Made by a program: the position numbers and the translations under genes. Shown here piece after piece: positions 1 through 6,707 of a stretch of DNA of 64,000 bases. The notes beneath the pieces are model-generated. The model saw only the letters and a list, made by a program, of their open reading frames with translations. It had not been told where the DNA came from and made no database searches. The stretch comes from Leadbetterella byssophila DSM 17132. GTDB lineage: Bacteria > Bacteroidota > Bacteroidia > Cytophagales > Spirosomataceae. The number at the start of each line of letters is the position of its first letter. Position 1 is the stretch's first letter. The stretch lies in NCBI RefSeq assembly GCF_000166395.1, contig NC_014655.1, forward strand, positions 2,170,001-2,234,000. Reading direction: 5' to 3'.

Positions 1-300
1 GTGCCTTTACCGGATCAGATTGATATTAGTGATGAGGACGACGCAGACTTCCTAGATTTCCAAAGTGCAGAATTGGAGAAGAGCTTAAAGCAAATGCCGA
101 GTGAGGAGAGAGCAATTCTTCAAATGAAATATCAGGAAGATTTCAGCATTAAAGAGATTGCTGAAACCATGAAAATCTCTGAGAGTGCTGTAAAAATGCG
201 ACTTTTGAGGAGTAAGGAAAAATTGAAGAAATACTATCTGGAAAATATCACTGTCTTTGTACTTATAGTTATGAAGATTTTAAGCCTTTTTGAAAAATGA
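1..300 (+). CDS. ECF RNA polymerase sigma factor, C-terminal part (cut by window start)
   Basis: This is the C-terminal half of an extracytoplasmic-function sigma factor. The visible reading frame runs open to base 1, so the GTG there is probably an internal codon and region 2 lies outside the window. Residues about 26-75 form sigma region 4: a helix with LKQMPSEERAIL, then a helix-turn-helix with FSIKEIAETMKISESAVKMR and the usual basic end RSKEKLKK. This domain reads the -35-like promoter element. The last roughly 20 residues are unusual: a hydrophobic stretch (ITVFVLIVMKILSLF) follows region 4, where most ECF factors stop. The stop codon overlaps the ATG of the next small gene (ATGA), so the two are translationally coupled. 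Family call is firm; the regulon is unknown. Confidence 0.85.
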   Translation: MPLPDQIDISDEDDADFLDFQSAELEKSLKQMPSEERAILQMKYQEDFSIKEIAETMKISESAVKMRLLRSKEKLKKYYLENITVFVLIVMKILSLFEK

Positions 301-473
301 CAACCATAGATGAAGATAATTTAGAAGTCTCCCCTAATTTGAAGAAACTTCTGATGTCAGAAGTGGACTTAATCCGGGATGCTCTAGCCGTCCTTGAAGT
401 ATTTACTGAAGGAGCTGTAAATACCACCTTAAAATTTATTGAAGAACTAGAACACGAAAAAACCGATGAATGA
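297..473 (+). CDS. small acidic protein of 58 aa, unknown function
   Basis: A short open frame starts with ATG at 297, overlapping the sigma factor stop as ATGA, and ends with TGA at 471-473, overlapping the ATG of the channel gene at 466 by 8 bases. Being locked on both sides into a coupled operon is the main evidence that it is real. The protein begins MTTIDEDNLEVSPNLKKLL and ends EELEHEKTDE. It is acidic, predicted helical, and has no signal peptide, Cys or membrane segment. I do not recognise the family. Its position directly after an ECF sigma gene is where anti-sigma factors or regulators are often encoded, but it is much shorter than a typical anti-sigma factor, so that role is only a guess. 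Confidence 0.7.
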   Translation: MTTIDEDNLEVSPNLKKLLMSEVDLIRDALAVLEVFTEGAVNTTLKFIEELEHEKTDE

Positions 474-1302
474 GTTTCCTGACATCAGACAAATTTTGGT
501 AGACACCTTTTCTAAATTGATAGAACAGTCAAGTACCTTTATCTCCAATTTGATCAGTGCCATACTAATCTTAAGTATCGGTTGGCTTGTAGCCAAAATC
601 TGTTCATATATTCTTCGTTCCTTCTTGTCCAGGGTAGGAATAGATCAGTTGGGCGAAAAGATCCAGAACATGGAGCTTCTTCGTAAATACCAATTAGACT
701 TTAAGCTGAGCAAGGTGCTGGCCACCATAGTCTATATCCTGATCATGCTCTTCCTTTCTGTATCTGCTGCAGATACACTAGGAGTGCCGGCCATTTCTAA
801 TATGTTTATGATGCTCGTAGACTTCATTCCGAAGTTGGGCGTAGCCATACTCATGACCCTTTTAGGTCTCTTCGTTTCTGATCTGGCCAGAAAATTTGTA
901 GAAACGCTTTGTAAGTCCTTTAAGATCTCTTCCGGCAAATTGATTAGCATGGGAGTATTCTTCTTCTTGAGCTTCATCTCCGTGATCCTAGCTTTAGGAC
1001 AAGCAGGCATTAACACTACTTTGTTAGAAAGCAGCTTCAACATACTTATTGCAGGCTTAGTATTAGCCTTTTCTATTGGATATGGAATTGCTTCTAAAGA
1101 GATCCTTCTTAACATCTTAAGTTCTATTTACTCGAGAAAGAGAGTTAGAGAAGGCGACTGGCTAGAGATACAGGGTGTAAAAGGCCAAGTGATTAGTATA
1201 GATAACACAACCATAGTTTTAAGATCCGAAGGTCAAGACGTATCCTTCCCTTTGCGCGTTATGCAAATGGAAAAAATTACTTTGTTCCATAAAAATGATT
1301 GA
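466..1302 (+). CDS. MscS-related mechanosensitive channel-like membrane protein
   Basis: A 278-aa inner membrane protein with about five hydrophobic helices (near residues 26-48, 82-102, 112-142, 157-178, 190-210). The first ones resemble the conserved TM-helix repeats found in mechanosensitive-channel relatives. After the last helix, residues about 205-265 match the MscS pore exit and beta domain (GIASKEILLNILSSIYSRKRVREGD, then a short beta-rich segment with a GDWLEIQGVKGQV-type turn). MscS-family proteins gate on membrane tension and release solutes on hypo-osmotic shock. The C-terminal alpha/beta vestibule of full MscS is absent, so this is a short variant. It overlaps the small gene upstream and is followed after 3 bases by the DUF3078 gene. 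MscL lies two genes on, which supports an osmotic role. Confidence 0.75.
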   Translation: MNEFPDIRQILVDTFSKLIEQSSTFISNLISAILILSIGWLVAKICSYILRSFLSRVGIDQLGEKIQNMELLRKYQLDFKLSKVLATIVYILIMLFLSVSAADTLGVPAISNMFMMLVDFIPKLGVAILMTLLGLFVSDLARKFVETLCKSFKISSGKLISMGVFFFLSFISVILALGQAGINTTLLESSFNILIAGLVLAFSIGYGIASKEILLNILSSIYSRKRVREGDWLEIQGVKGQVISIDNTTIVLRSEGQDVSFPLRVMQMEKITLFHKND

Positions 1303-1305
1303 TAC

Positions 1306-2325
1306 ATGAAAAAAACAACTTTCCTCATTCTCTTACTTGCCGCTTTTTCGGCCCATGCACAAGAAGTTCCAAAGTCAGACGAAGCTCAAAAAAAGGTAGC
1401 TGATGCTTTGACCACAAAAGATCTAAAAGGAGATTTTAAAGAAGGGTGGAACAAGAATTCCAGCTTTGGAACCACCGTTAATATCACTGGTTTCAGTGAC
1501 AGCTGGAGACAAGTGAATACCGGAGTGGTAGGAAACACTAACCTTCACTTCATTTTGAAACATCAAAATGCTCTAGTGAAAGGAAAGAATATATGGATCA
1601 ATGATTTTGAAGGTCAGCTAGGTTTCCAAAGTACCGGAAAAGATGAAGTAACGCGTAAAAAGGTTTTCAATAGAAACATTGACAAACTGTTCATCAACTC
1701 TCTTTACGGTAGGAAAATCTCCGATAAGGTATCCGCCTTTGCAGAAGGTAACTTTATTTCCCAGTTCCTGGCAGTTAAAGATAAAAACGCAGAGACGAGA
1801 AGAAATATAGCTTCAGCTTTCATGACTCCGGGATATTTAACCATCTCTACAGGTATTGAATATCGTCCTGCAGATTACTTTACAGTGAAGTTTGCACCAA
1901 TTGCAAACAAATGGACATTTGTGAGTCATAAAAATGTTCAAATAGATACTACCTCAGGATTAGCTTATGGTGTTAATATAGCAGATGGTAAAAAATCCCT
2001 ATCAGAATTCGGTTCTCAGTTGACCTTAGGATTTAACAAGGAAGTGATGAAGAACGTGAACCTAGGTTTCCGTTATAACTTCTTCAAGGCTTGGAAAGAT
2101 ACCGAGGGAAATAAAAACAAGCCCTTAGATCATCGTCTCGACTTACTAGCAACAGCTAAAATAAACAAATATCTGAATGTTAACTTTACCTACATAGGTA
2201 TCTTGGACAAAGACATATTTAATCACAAAGCTTATAATAACGCTACACCAAAACCTATCGACCCCATCAGATCGAGTTGGCAGAGTGCAAGCGGCTTTGG
2301 TATAGGATTTTTAGCCACTTTTTAA
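1306..2325 (+). CDS. DUF3078-family envelope protein
   Basis: A 339-aa exported protein with a clear Sec signal peptide (MKKTTFLILLLAAFSAHAQ, cleavage after AHA). The mature part matches the DUF3078 pattern common in Bacteroidota: W-rich start (GWNKNSSFGTTVNITGFSDSW), a following asparagine/aromatic-rich beta-strand series, then FMTPGYLTISTGIEYRP and FKVKFAP-like strands and a C-terminal GIGFLATF strand. The alternating strands and terminal aromatic suggest an outer membrane beta-barrel. The family has no established biochemical function. It starts 3 bases after the channel gene stop and is followed 16 bases later by mscL, so it is probably co-transcribed with the two channel genes. Confidence 0.8.
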   Translation: MKKTTFLILLLAAFSAHAQEVPKSDEAQKKVADALTTKDLKGDFKEGWNKNSSFGTTVNITGFSDSWRQVNTGVVGNTNLHFILKHQNALVKGKNIWINDFEGQLGFQSTGKDEVTRKKVFNRNIDKLFINSLYGRKISDKVSAFAEGNFISQFLAVKDKNAETRRNIASAFMTPGYLTISTGIEYRPADYFTVKFAPIANKWTFVSHKNVQIDTTSGLAYGVNIADGKKSLSEFGSQLTLGFNKEVMKNVNLGFRYNFFKAWKDTEGNKNKPLDHRLDLLATAKINKYLNVNFTYIGILDKDIFNHKAYNNATPKPIDPIRSSWQSASGFGIGFLATF

Positions 2326-2341
2326 CCTAAACTAAATAGCA

Positions 2342-2740
2342 ATGTTTAAAGAATTCAAAGAGTTTATCATGACCGGCAATGTCATTGACCTTGCCGTAGC
2401 CGTAATCTTAGGCGCCGCAACAGGAGGCGTAGTGAACGGTTTTGTACAAGACATCGCCATGCCTATCGTGGGATTCTTTACCGGAGGGGCAGATTTTTCT
2501 GACCTAAAATACGTCTTGAGCCCTGCTTCCGTAGGAGCTGATGGCACAGCCATTCCTGAAAACGCCATTCGCTATGGTTCATGGATCAATTCCATTATTA
2601 ATCTGGTGACAGTTGGCTTAGTTCTTTTCCTTATTGTAAGAGCTTACAACAAGGTTCGTAAACCTGCAGCTCCTGAAGCACCGGCAGGTCCAACCGAAGT
2701 GGAACTACTGACAGAAATCAGAGATGCTTTGAAAAAATAA
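2342..2740 (+). CDS. mscL: large-conductance mechanosensitive channel MscL
   Basis: A 132-aa protein of normal MscL length. It starts with the amphipathic N-terminal helix MFKEFKEFIMTGNVIDLAVAV, continues into pore helix TM1 (about 14-45, with the small-residue Gly/Ala face around AVILGAATGGVVNGFV), a periplasmic loop, and TM2 (about 80-103). It ends with a charged cytoplasmic helix (ELLTEIRDALKK). MscL forms a homopentameric inner membrane pore that opens near lytic tension. It is the last gene of the operon: a strong hairpin terminator follows 15 bases after the stop. Confidence 0.97.
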   Translation: MFKEFKEFIMTGNVIDLAVAVILGAATGGVVNGFVQDIAMPIVGFFTGGADFSDLKYVLSPASVGADGTAIPENAIRYGSWINSIINLVTVGLVLFLIVRAYNKVRKPAAPEAPAGPTEVELLTEIRDALKK

Positions 2741-2755
2741 AGGTATTTTGTAGAG

Positions 2756-2790
2756 AAAAGGGGAAAGTCGGAAGATTTTCCCCTTTTTTT
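2756..2790 (+). terminator. rho-independent terminator after mscL
   Basis: Arms AAAAGGGGAAA (2756-2766) and TTTCCCCTTTT (2777-2787) pair perfectly across a 10-base loop and end in a T run to 2790. It separates the sigma/channel operon from the division genes. Confidence 0.85.
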
Positions 2791-2844
2791 ATTTGGCCTA
2801 TAAATAATAATGGAAAGTTCTTTTAAATCTCCTCCCAAAAATTA

Positions 2845-2852
2845 TAAATTTG
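2845..2852 (+). promoter_or_regulatory. -7 promoter element of the ftsW operon
   Basis: TAAATTTG matches the Bacteroidota -7 consensus TAnnTTTG exactly. It lies 45 bases before the chosen ftsW ATG (2898) and 55 bases after the mscL terminator. No good TTG appears at the -33 position. It argues for an independent promoter and against the upstream in-frame start at 2850, which would lie in the promoter. Confidence 0.5.
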
Positions 2853-2897
2853 TTGAGTAATCCTTCCCGGGATTGCAGCTTTCTTAATGATCCTAGT

Positions 2898-4064
2898 ATG
2901 ACCGAAAAACTTAAAAACCATCTGCAAGGCGACAAGCAGATCTGGTGGATACTTGGCTTACTGTCACTTATCAGTATAGTCACGGTATACAGCAGTATCA
3001 GCAGTTTGGCCTATAGACAAGCCGGGGGCAACACCGAAGCTGTCATTTTAAGGCATGCTCTTTTTCTATTTCTGGGATTTGTAGTGACTTACTTTGTACA
3101 CCTCCTGGATATTTCTAAGTACGCGCACATAGCTAAGATACTCTTGTACATCTCCCCTTTCCTCTTGATCTATACCTTGATCTTTGGAGTAAGTATAGGT
3201 AATGCCAAAAGATGGATCAACGTAATGGGAATGTCATTCCAAACCGCTGACTTGGTAAAACTCGTATTGATAGTCAATCTGGCAGCCATGCTAGCCAGCA
3301 AGATCCACATTGAATACAAGAAGAAAGATCTTTTTGAAATCATCACCTGGTGCGGAATCATTATACTCTTGATCTCCATATCCAGTTTCTCATCTGCTAT
3401 CATTCTAGGTTTTACCTGCTTTACCATCATGTGGATAGGGAAAGTGCCGGGTAGATATCTACGGGCATTGACCGCTGTCATCGTGGGGGTAATTTCCTTT
3501 GTACTCATCTCTGGCTATCTAATACGTTTAACTACTGGTAAAGAGGTTGGTAGGATTTCTACTGTAATAGATAGAACAGAAGTCTTTATCAATAAAGATT
3601 TAGACCGTGACGGTTATGTAGGGGGGTATTTAGGAGGCAAAAGTTCTCAGAAGAATTACGCCCACGTGGCCATCGCACGTGGAGGAATCTTCGGAGTAGG
3701 TCCGGGAAACAGCTCACAGAAAAACGTATTACCAGAGGCATATTCTGACTATATCTATTCTATTGTGATAGAAGAATATGGACTTGTAGGTGGACTGTTC
3801 GTACTTGCCTTATACCTATGGCTGCTGGCCAGAGGCATAAAAAATATTGATTTTACAGAAAGGGCTTTCGGCGGACTTCTGTGTGTAGGCCTAACCCTAC
3901 TCCTGGTCTTTCAGGCCTTTGCGCATATGGCTATCAATGTAGGTCTAGGACCGGTTACCGGACAAACCTTACCTTTGATTAGTAGAGGGGGAACCTCAGC
4001 ATTGTTCTCCTTTATCGCTTTGGGTATAGTATTAAGTGTTAGTAAACATTCTAAAGCAACATGA
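2898..4064 (+). CDS. ftsW: cell division lipid II polymerase FtsW
   Basis: A SEDS-family integral membrane protein of 388 aa from the ATG at 2898 (MTEKLKNHLQGDKQIWW). An in-frame start at 2850 would add 16 residues but falls in the promoter. The sequence shows about ten hydrophobic helices and SEDS signatures: GNAKRWINVMG, the long extracytoplasmic loop with KSSQKNYAHVAIARGGIFGVGPGNSSQKNVLPEAYSDYI, and IAINVGL-type and GQTLPLISRGGTSAL near the C-terminus. FtsW polymerises septal peptidoglycan with its partner transpeptidase FtsI. I choose FtsW over RodA because murG overlaps its stop (ATGA at 4061) and ftsQAZ follow. It opens this part of the dcw cluster. Confidence 0.93.
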   Translation: MTEKLKNHLQGDKQIWWILGLLSLISIVTVYSSISSLAYRQAGGNTEAVILRHALFLFLGFVVTYFVHLLDISKYAHIAKILLYISPFLLIYTLIFGVSIGNAKRWINVMGMSFQTADLVKLVLIVNLAAMLASKIHIEYKKKDLFEIITWCGIIILLISISSFSSAIILGFTCFTIMWIGKVPGRYLRALTAVIVGVISFVLISGYLIRLTTGKEVGRISTVIDRTEVFINKDLDRDGYVGGYLGGKSSQKNYAHVAIARGGIFGVGPGNSSQKNVLPEAYSDYIYSIVIEEYGLVGGLFVLALYLWLLARGIKNIDFTERAFGGLLCVGLTLLLVFQAFAHMAINVGLGPVTGQTLPLISRGGTSALFSFIALGIVLSVSKHSKAT

Positions 4065-5137
4065 AAGTAATCATCTCAGGAGGAGGAACAGGAGGGCACA
4101 TCTATCCAGCAGTAGCCATTGCCAATGAACTCAAGCGCCAAAAGCCTGAGGTGGATATTCTTTTTGTAGGTGCACTAGGCAAAATGGAGATGGAAAAAGT
4201 GCCTAGAGAAGGTTACGAGATTGTAGGGCTACCAATTGCCGGCTTCAATAGATCCAATCTTTTAGCTAATGTAGGATTTCCCTTCAAACTCATCAAAAGC
4301 CTTTGGAAATCATACAGCATCATCAAAAACTTTAAACCGGATGTAGCCGTAGGTGTGGGAGGTTTCGCTTCCGGTCCTACACTTAAGATGAGTAATTATC
4401 TGGGAGTTAAAACCTTGATTCAAGAACAAAATTCCTATGCTGGGGTAACCAACAAGATTTTGGCCCAAAAAGCCCAAAAGGTATGTGTAGCCTACCCTAA
4501 CATGGAGAACTTCTTCCCCAAAGAGAAAATCGTATTTACGGGAAATCCCGTACGTAATGATCTTCTTCTTTCTGGAGTATCCAAAGAAGCCTCAAGGTCA
4601 CATTTTGGCCTAGATCCGCATAAACCTACCCTGCTTGTGATAGGAGGAAGCCTGGGAGCATTGAGCATCAACAAAGCCATGTCTCAAGGCTTAAATACCT
4701 TAAGAGGAGCAGGAATACAAGTGATTTGGCAAACCGGAAAAAGCTACTTCCCGGAAGCACAAGCGCTTCAACAGGAAGGCGTTTTTATCTCCGACTTCAT
4801 TTATGAAATGGATAAAGCCTACGCAGCCGCTAATCTTGTAGTATCCCGCGCAGGTGCACTGGCAGTAAGCGAATTAGCCCTGGTAGGAAAAGCAACTATT
4901 CTAGTACCTTTCCCCTTTGCAGCAGAAGATCATCAGACGAAAAATGCAAAGAGCCTAAGCGACCAAAATGCGGCCATTCTTATACCGGATAATAAAGTAT
5001 CTGACCAACTGATATCAGAAGTTCTTACATTAGCTAAAGATCAAACAAAAATTGCAGCCTTAGAAACTGCTATTAAGACATTTGCCCGACCAAAAGCCGC
5101 AGAAGACATCGTTCACGAAATCCTAAAATTGATATGA
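4061..5137 (+). CDS. murG: UDP-N-acetylglucosamine--N-acetylmuramyl-(pentapeptide) pyrophosphoryl-undecaprenol GlcNAc transferase MurG
   Basis: A 358-aa GT-B glycosyltransferase. The N-terminal acceptor-binding loop ISGGGTGGHIYPAVAIA is at residues 5-21. A second glycine-rich loop, GVGGFASGP, lies near residue 100, with the following LIQEQNSYAGVTNK motif. The donor (UDP-GlcNAc) site is visible as VSRAGALAVSELALVGKATILVPFPFAAEDHQ in the C-terminal half. MurG adds GlcNAc to lipid I to make lipid II at the inner face of the membrane. Its start overlaps the ftsW stop and its own stop overlaps the next start (both ATGA), so the genes are tightly coupled. Normal length, no odd residues seen. Confidence 0.97.
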   Translation: MKVIISGGGTGGHIYPAVAIANELKRQKPEVDILFVGALGKMEMEKVPREGYEIVGLPIAGFNRSNLLANVGFPFKLIKSLWKSYSIIKNFKPDVAVGVGGFASGPTLKMSNYLGVKTLIQEQNSYAGVTNKILAQKAQKVCVAYPNMENFFPKEKIVFTGNPVRNDLLLSGVSKEASRSHFGLDPHKPTLLVIGGSLGALSINKAMSQGLNTLRGAGIQVIWQTGKSYFPEAQALQQEGVFISDFIYEMDKAYAAANLVVSRAGALAVSELALVGKATILVPFPFAAEDHQTKNAKSLSDQNAAILIPDNKVSDQLISEVLTLAKDQTKIAALETAIKTFARPKAAEDIVHEILKLI

Positions 5138-5910
5138 AAATCTTCCTCTCTGAAAATAACGTAGACTACAACACCTACACTTTTAGCTATGCACTTTACG
5201 CTTTGAAAGAAAGCCAGGATGAGATTAGCGAGCTATACGATAAAGGTTTTCTTCCATATACCGGAAATCCAGACATGGAGAAAGAGGTGTACTATTTTGC
5301 CAGATCTCTACGCGTGAATCTGGAAAAATTTGACGATACATCAGAGAACAGAAGAGTCAATAGAATGGTAGAACCATTAGGAATCGAAGTAAGCGTGACC
5401 CCGAAGGCTTCTTTTCCTACAGAAAGTCCTGAATTCCTCAACTTCTGTGAAAACTACATCAATGAACGCATAGGTGAAGATCACATGAGTATGGAAAGAT
5501 GGAAATACATCTTAAGCAGAGAAACCGGATCTCACCTCTTTGAATTCAGAACCCCTGAAAAAGTGGTGGGATATGTATTAGCCGCTCTAAACGAAGACAT
5601 GGTACATTATTGGTTTGCCTTTTTTGATACCGAATATATGCGAACCCATTCTTTAGGAAAATGGATGATGTGGAGGGTCATCCGTTGGGCCAAAGACAAT
5701 GGTCTTAAGCATGCGTATTTGGGAACGGCCTACAAACCTGCCGCCCTATATAAGATTAGAGACCATAAAGGACTTGAGTTTTGGGATGGCACAAAGTGGA
5801 ATGAGGATGTCAAAATACTCAAAGAATGGTGCCAAACGGATCTTGAACCGAAAAGTGCAGACCGCTTTAAGCTCATTGAAAATCCAGACGAGTATTTAGA
5901 GAAACTATGA
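5134..5910 (+). CDS. Ate/Bpt-like aminoacyl-tRNA--protein transferase (GNAT fold), non-canonical
   Basis: A 258-aa soluble protein. The C-terminal half (about 120-235) resembles the arginyl-tRNA--protein transferase (ATE) C domain, a GNAT fold: WFAFFDTEYMRTHSLGKWMMW, then GLKHAYLGTAYKPAALYKIRD, where the family has a D-x-S-LG motif followed by Y(Y)LG and YK. The N-terminal half contains LYDKGFLPYTGNPD and RSLRVNLEKFDDTSENRRVNRM, aligned with the ATE N-domain, but the cysteine cluster usual there is missing. ATE/Bpt enzymes move an amino acid from tRNA to a protein N-terminus. The substrate here is unknown. It overlaps murG and ftsQ by 4 bases each and occupies the place where murC normally lies. 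A plain GNAT acyltransferase is the alternative. Confidence 0.65.
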   Translation: MKIFLSENNVDYNTYTFSYALYALKESQDEISELYDKGFLPYTGNPDMEKEVYYFARSLRVNLEKFDDTSENRRVNRMVEPLGIEVSVTPKASFPTESPEFLNFCENYINERIGEDHMSMERWKYILSRETGSHLFEFRTPEKVVGYVLAALNEDMVHYWFAFFDTEYMRTHSLGKWMMWRVIRWAKDNGLKHAYLGTAYKPAALYKIRDHKGLEFWDGTKWNEDVKILKEWCQTDLEPKSADRFKLIENPDEYLEKL

Positions 5911-6665
5911 AGAACTGGAAATCCATACTGTACACCATTGGGGGAGGCTGCCTTGCGGCCTTGGCCGTATTCCTTATGTTTTCATCTGCCAAAGCAGACG
6001 AGAAACGTATGTGTGAAGGAGTAATAGTAAGGATTAAGGACGAGGACAAACAATTACTCGTAAAACAAGCAGATGTTCTGCAATGGGCTACCAGAGAAGG
6101 GACTTTCCCTTTAAAAGGAATGCCTTTGTCTAGAATAAAATTGAAAACAGTAGAACAAAGGGTAGAAAGTAGCGGCATCATCAAAGAATGTCAGGCCTAC
6201 GTCAACTTAAACGGATACATCATTTTAGATGTGGTAGTGTACAAACCCATGGCTAGGATTTTGGGTAACGCAAGATTTCCCGATAGATACATGGATGAAA
6301 CCGGACATTTTTTCCCCGTTTCAAAGAACTACACTCCTACTGTTTTGCTGTTAAGCGGCCCCTATTTTGAACAAATCAAAGGACTTAAATCAGAAGAAAA
6401 TAAAGATCTATTAGAACTGATCCAAACCGTAGCTAATGACGAATTTTGGAGTGCTCAAATCACCAGAATGCATGTGGATAAGCACAAAGAAATCCAACTA
6501 GAACCTCTGCTAGGAGAACATCTGATAGAATTTGGTAAACCACAAAAGATCCGAACAAAATTGGAAAAACTAATGGTGTTTTATACCAAGATTCTACCGC
6601 AAGATGCCTGGAGCAAATTTACGGAGGTAAGCGTAAAGTATGACGGACAGATCGTGTGCAGATAG
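5907..6665 (+). CDS. ftsQ: cell division protein FtsQ
   Basis: A 252-aa bitopic protein: a short cytoplasmic start, one membrane helix (about 7-27), then a periplasmic region. A POTRA-like segment (about 35-105) is followed by the beta domain with YKPMARILGNARFPDRYMDETGHFFPVS, which matches the FtsQ/DivIB pattern of P-x-A then a D-x-x-G-x-x-F/L-P motif. FtsQ links early and late divisome proteins and holds FtsL/FtsB. Sequence conservation in FtsQ is low, so the call leans on topology and on position between the Ate-like gene (4-base overlap) and ftsA (42 bases on). Confidence 0.88.
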   Translation: MKNWKSILYTIGGGCLAALAVFLMFSSAKADEKRMCEGVIVRIKDEDKQLLVKQADVLQWATREGTFPLKGMPLSRIKLKTVEQRVESSGIIKECQAYVNLNGYIILDVVVYKPMARILGNARFPDRYMDETGHFFPVSKNYTPTVLLLSGPYFEQIKGLKSEENKDLLELIQTVANDEFWSAQITRMHVDKHKEIQLEPLLGEHLIEFGKPQKIRTKLEKLMVFYTKILPQDAWSKFTEVSVKYDGQIVCR

Positions 6666-6707
6666 ATCCATAAATGTATTTTCCAAATCATCAAACAACG
6701 AATAACT

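Noticed and set aside
732-1115. Opposite-strand open frames such as 732-1115, 8307-8666, 18566-18877 and 60013-60327
   Set aside because: They lie inside well-recognised genes on the other strand, lack family motifs and look like codon shadows.
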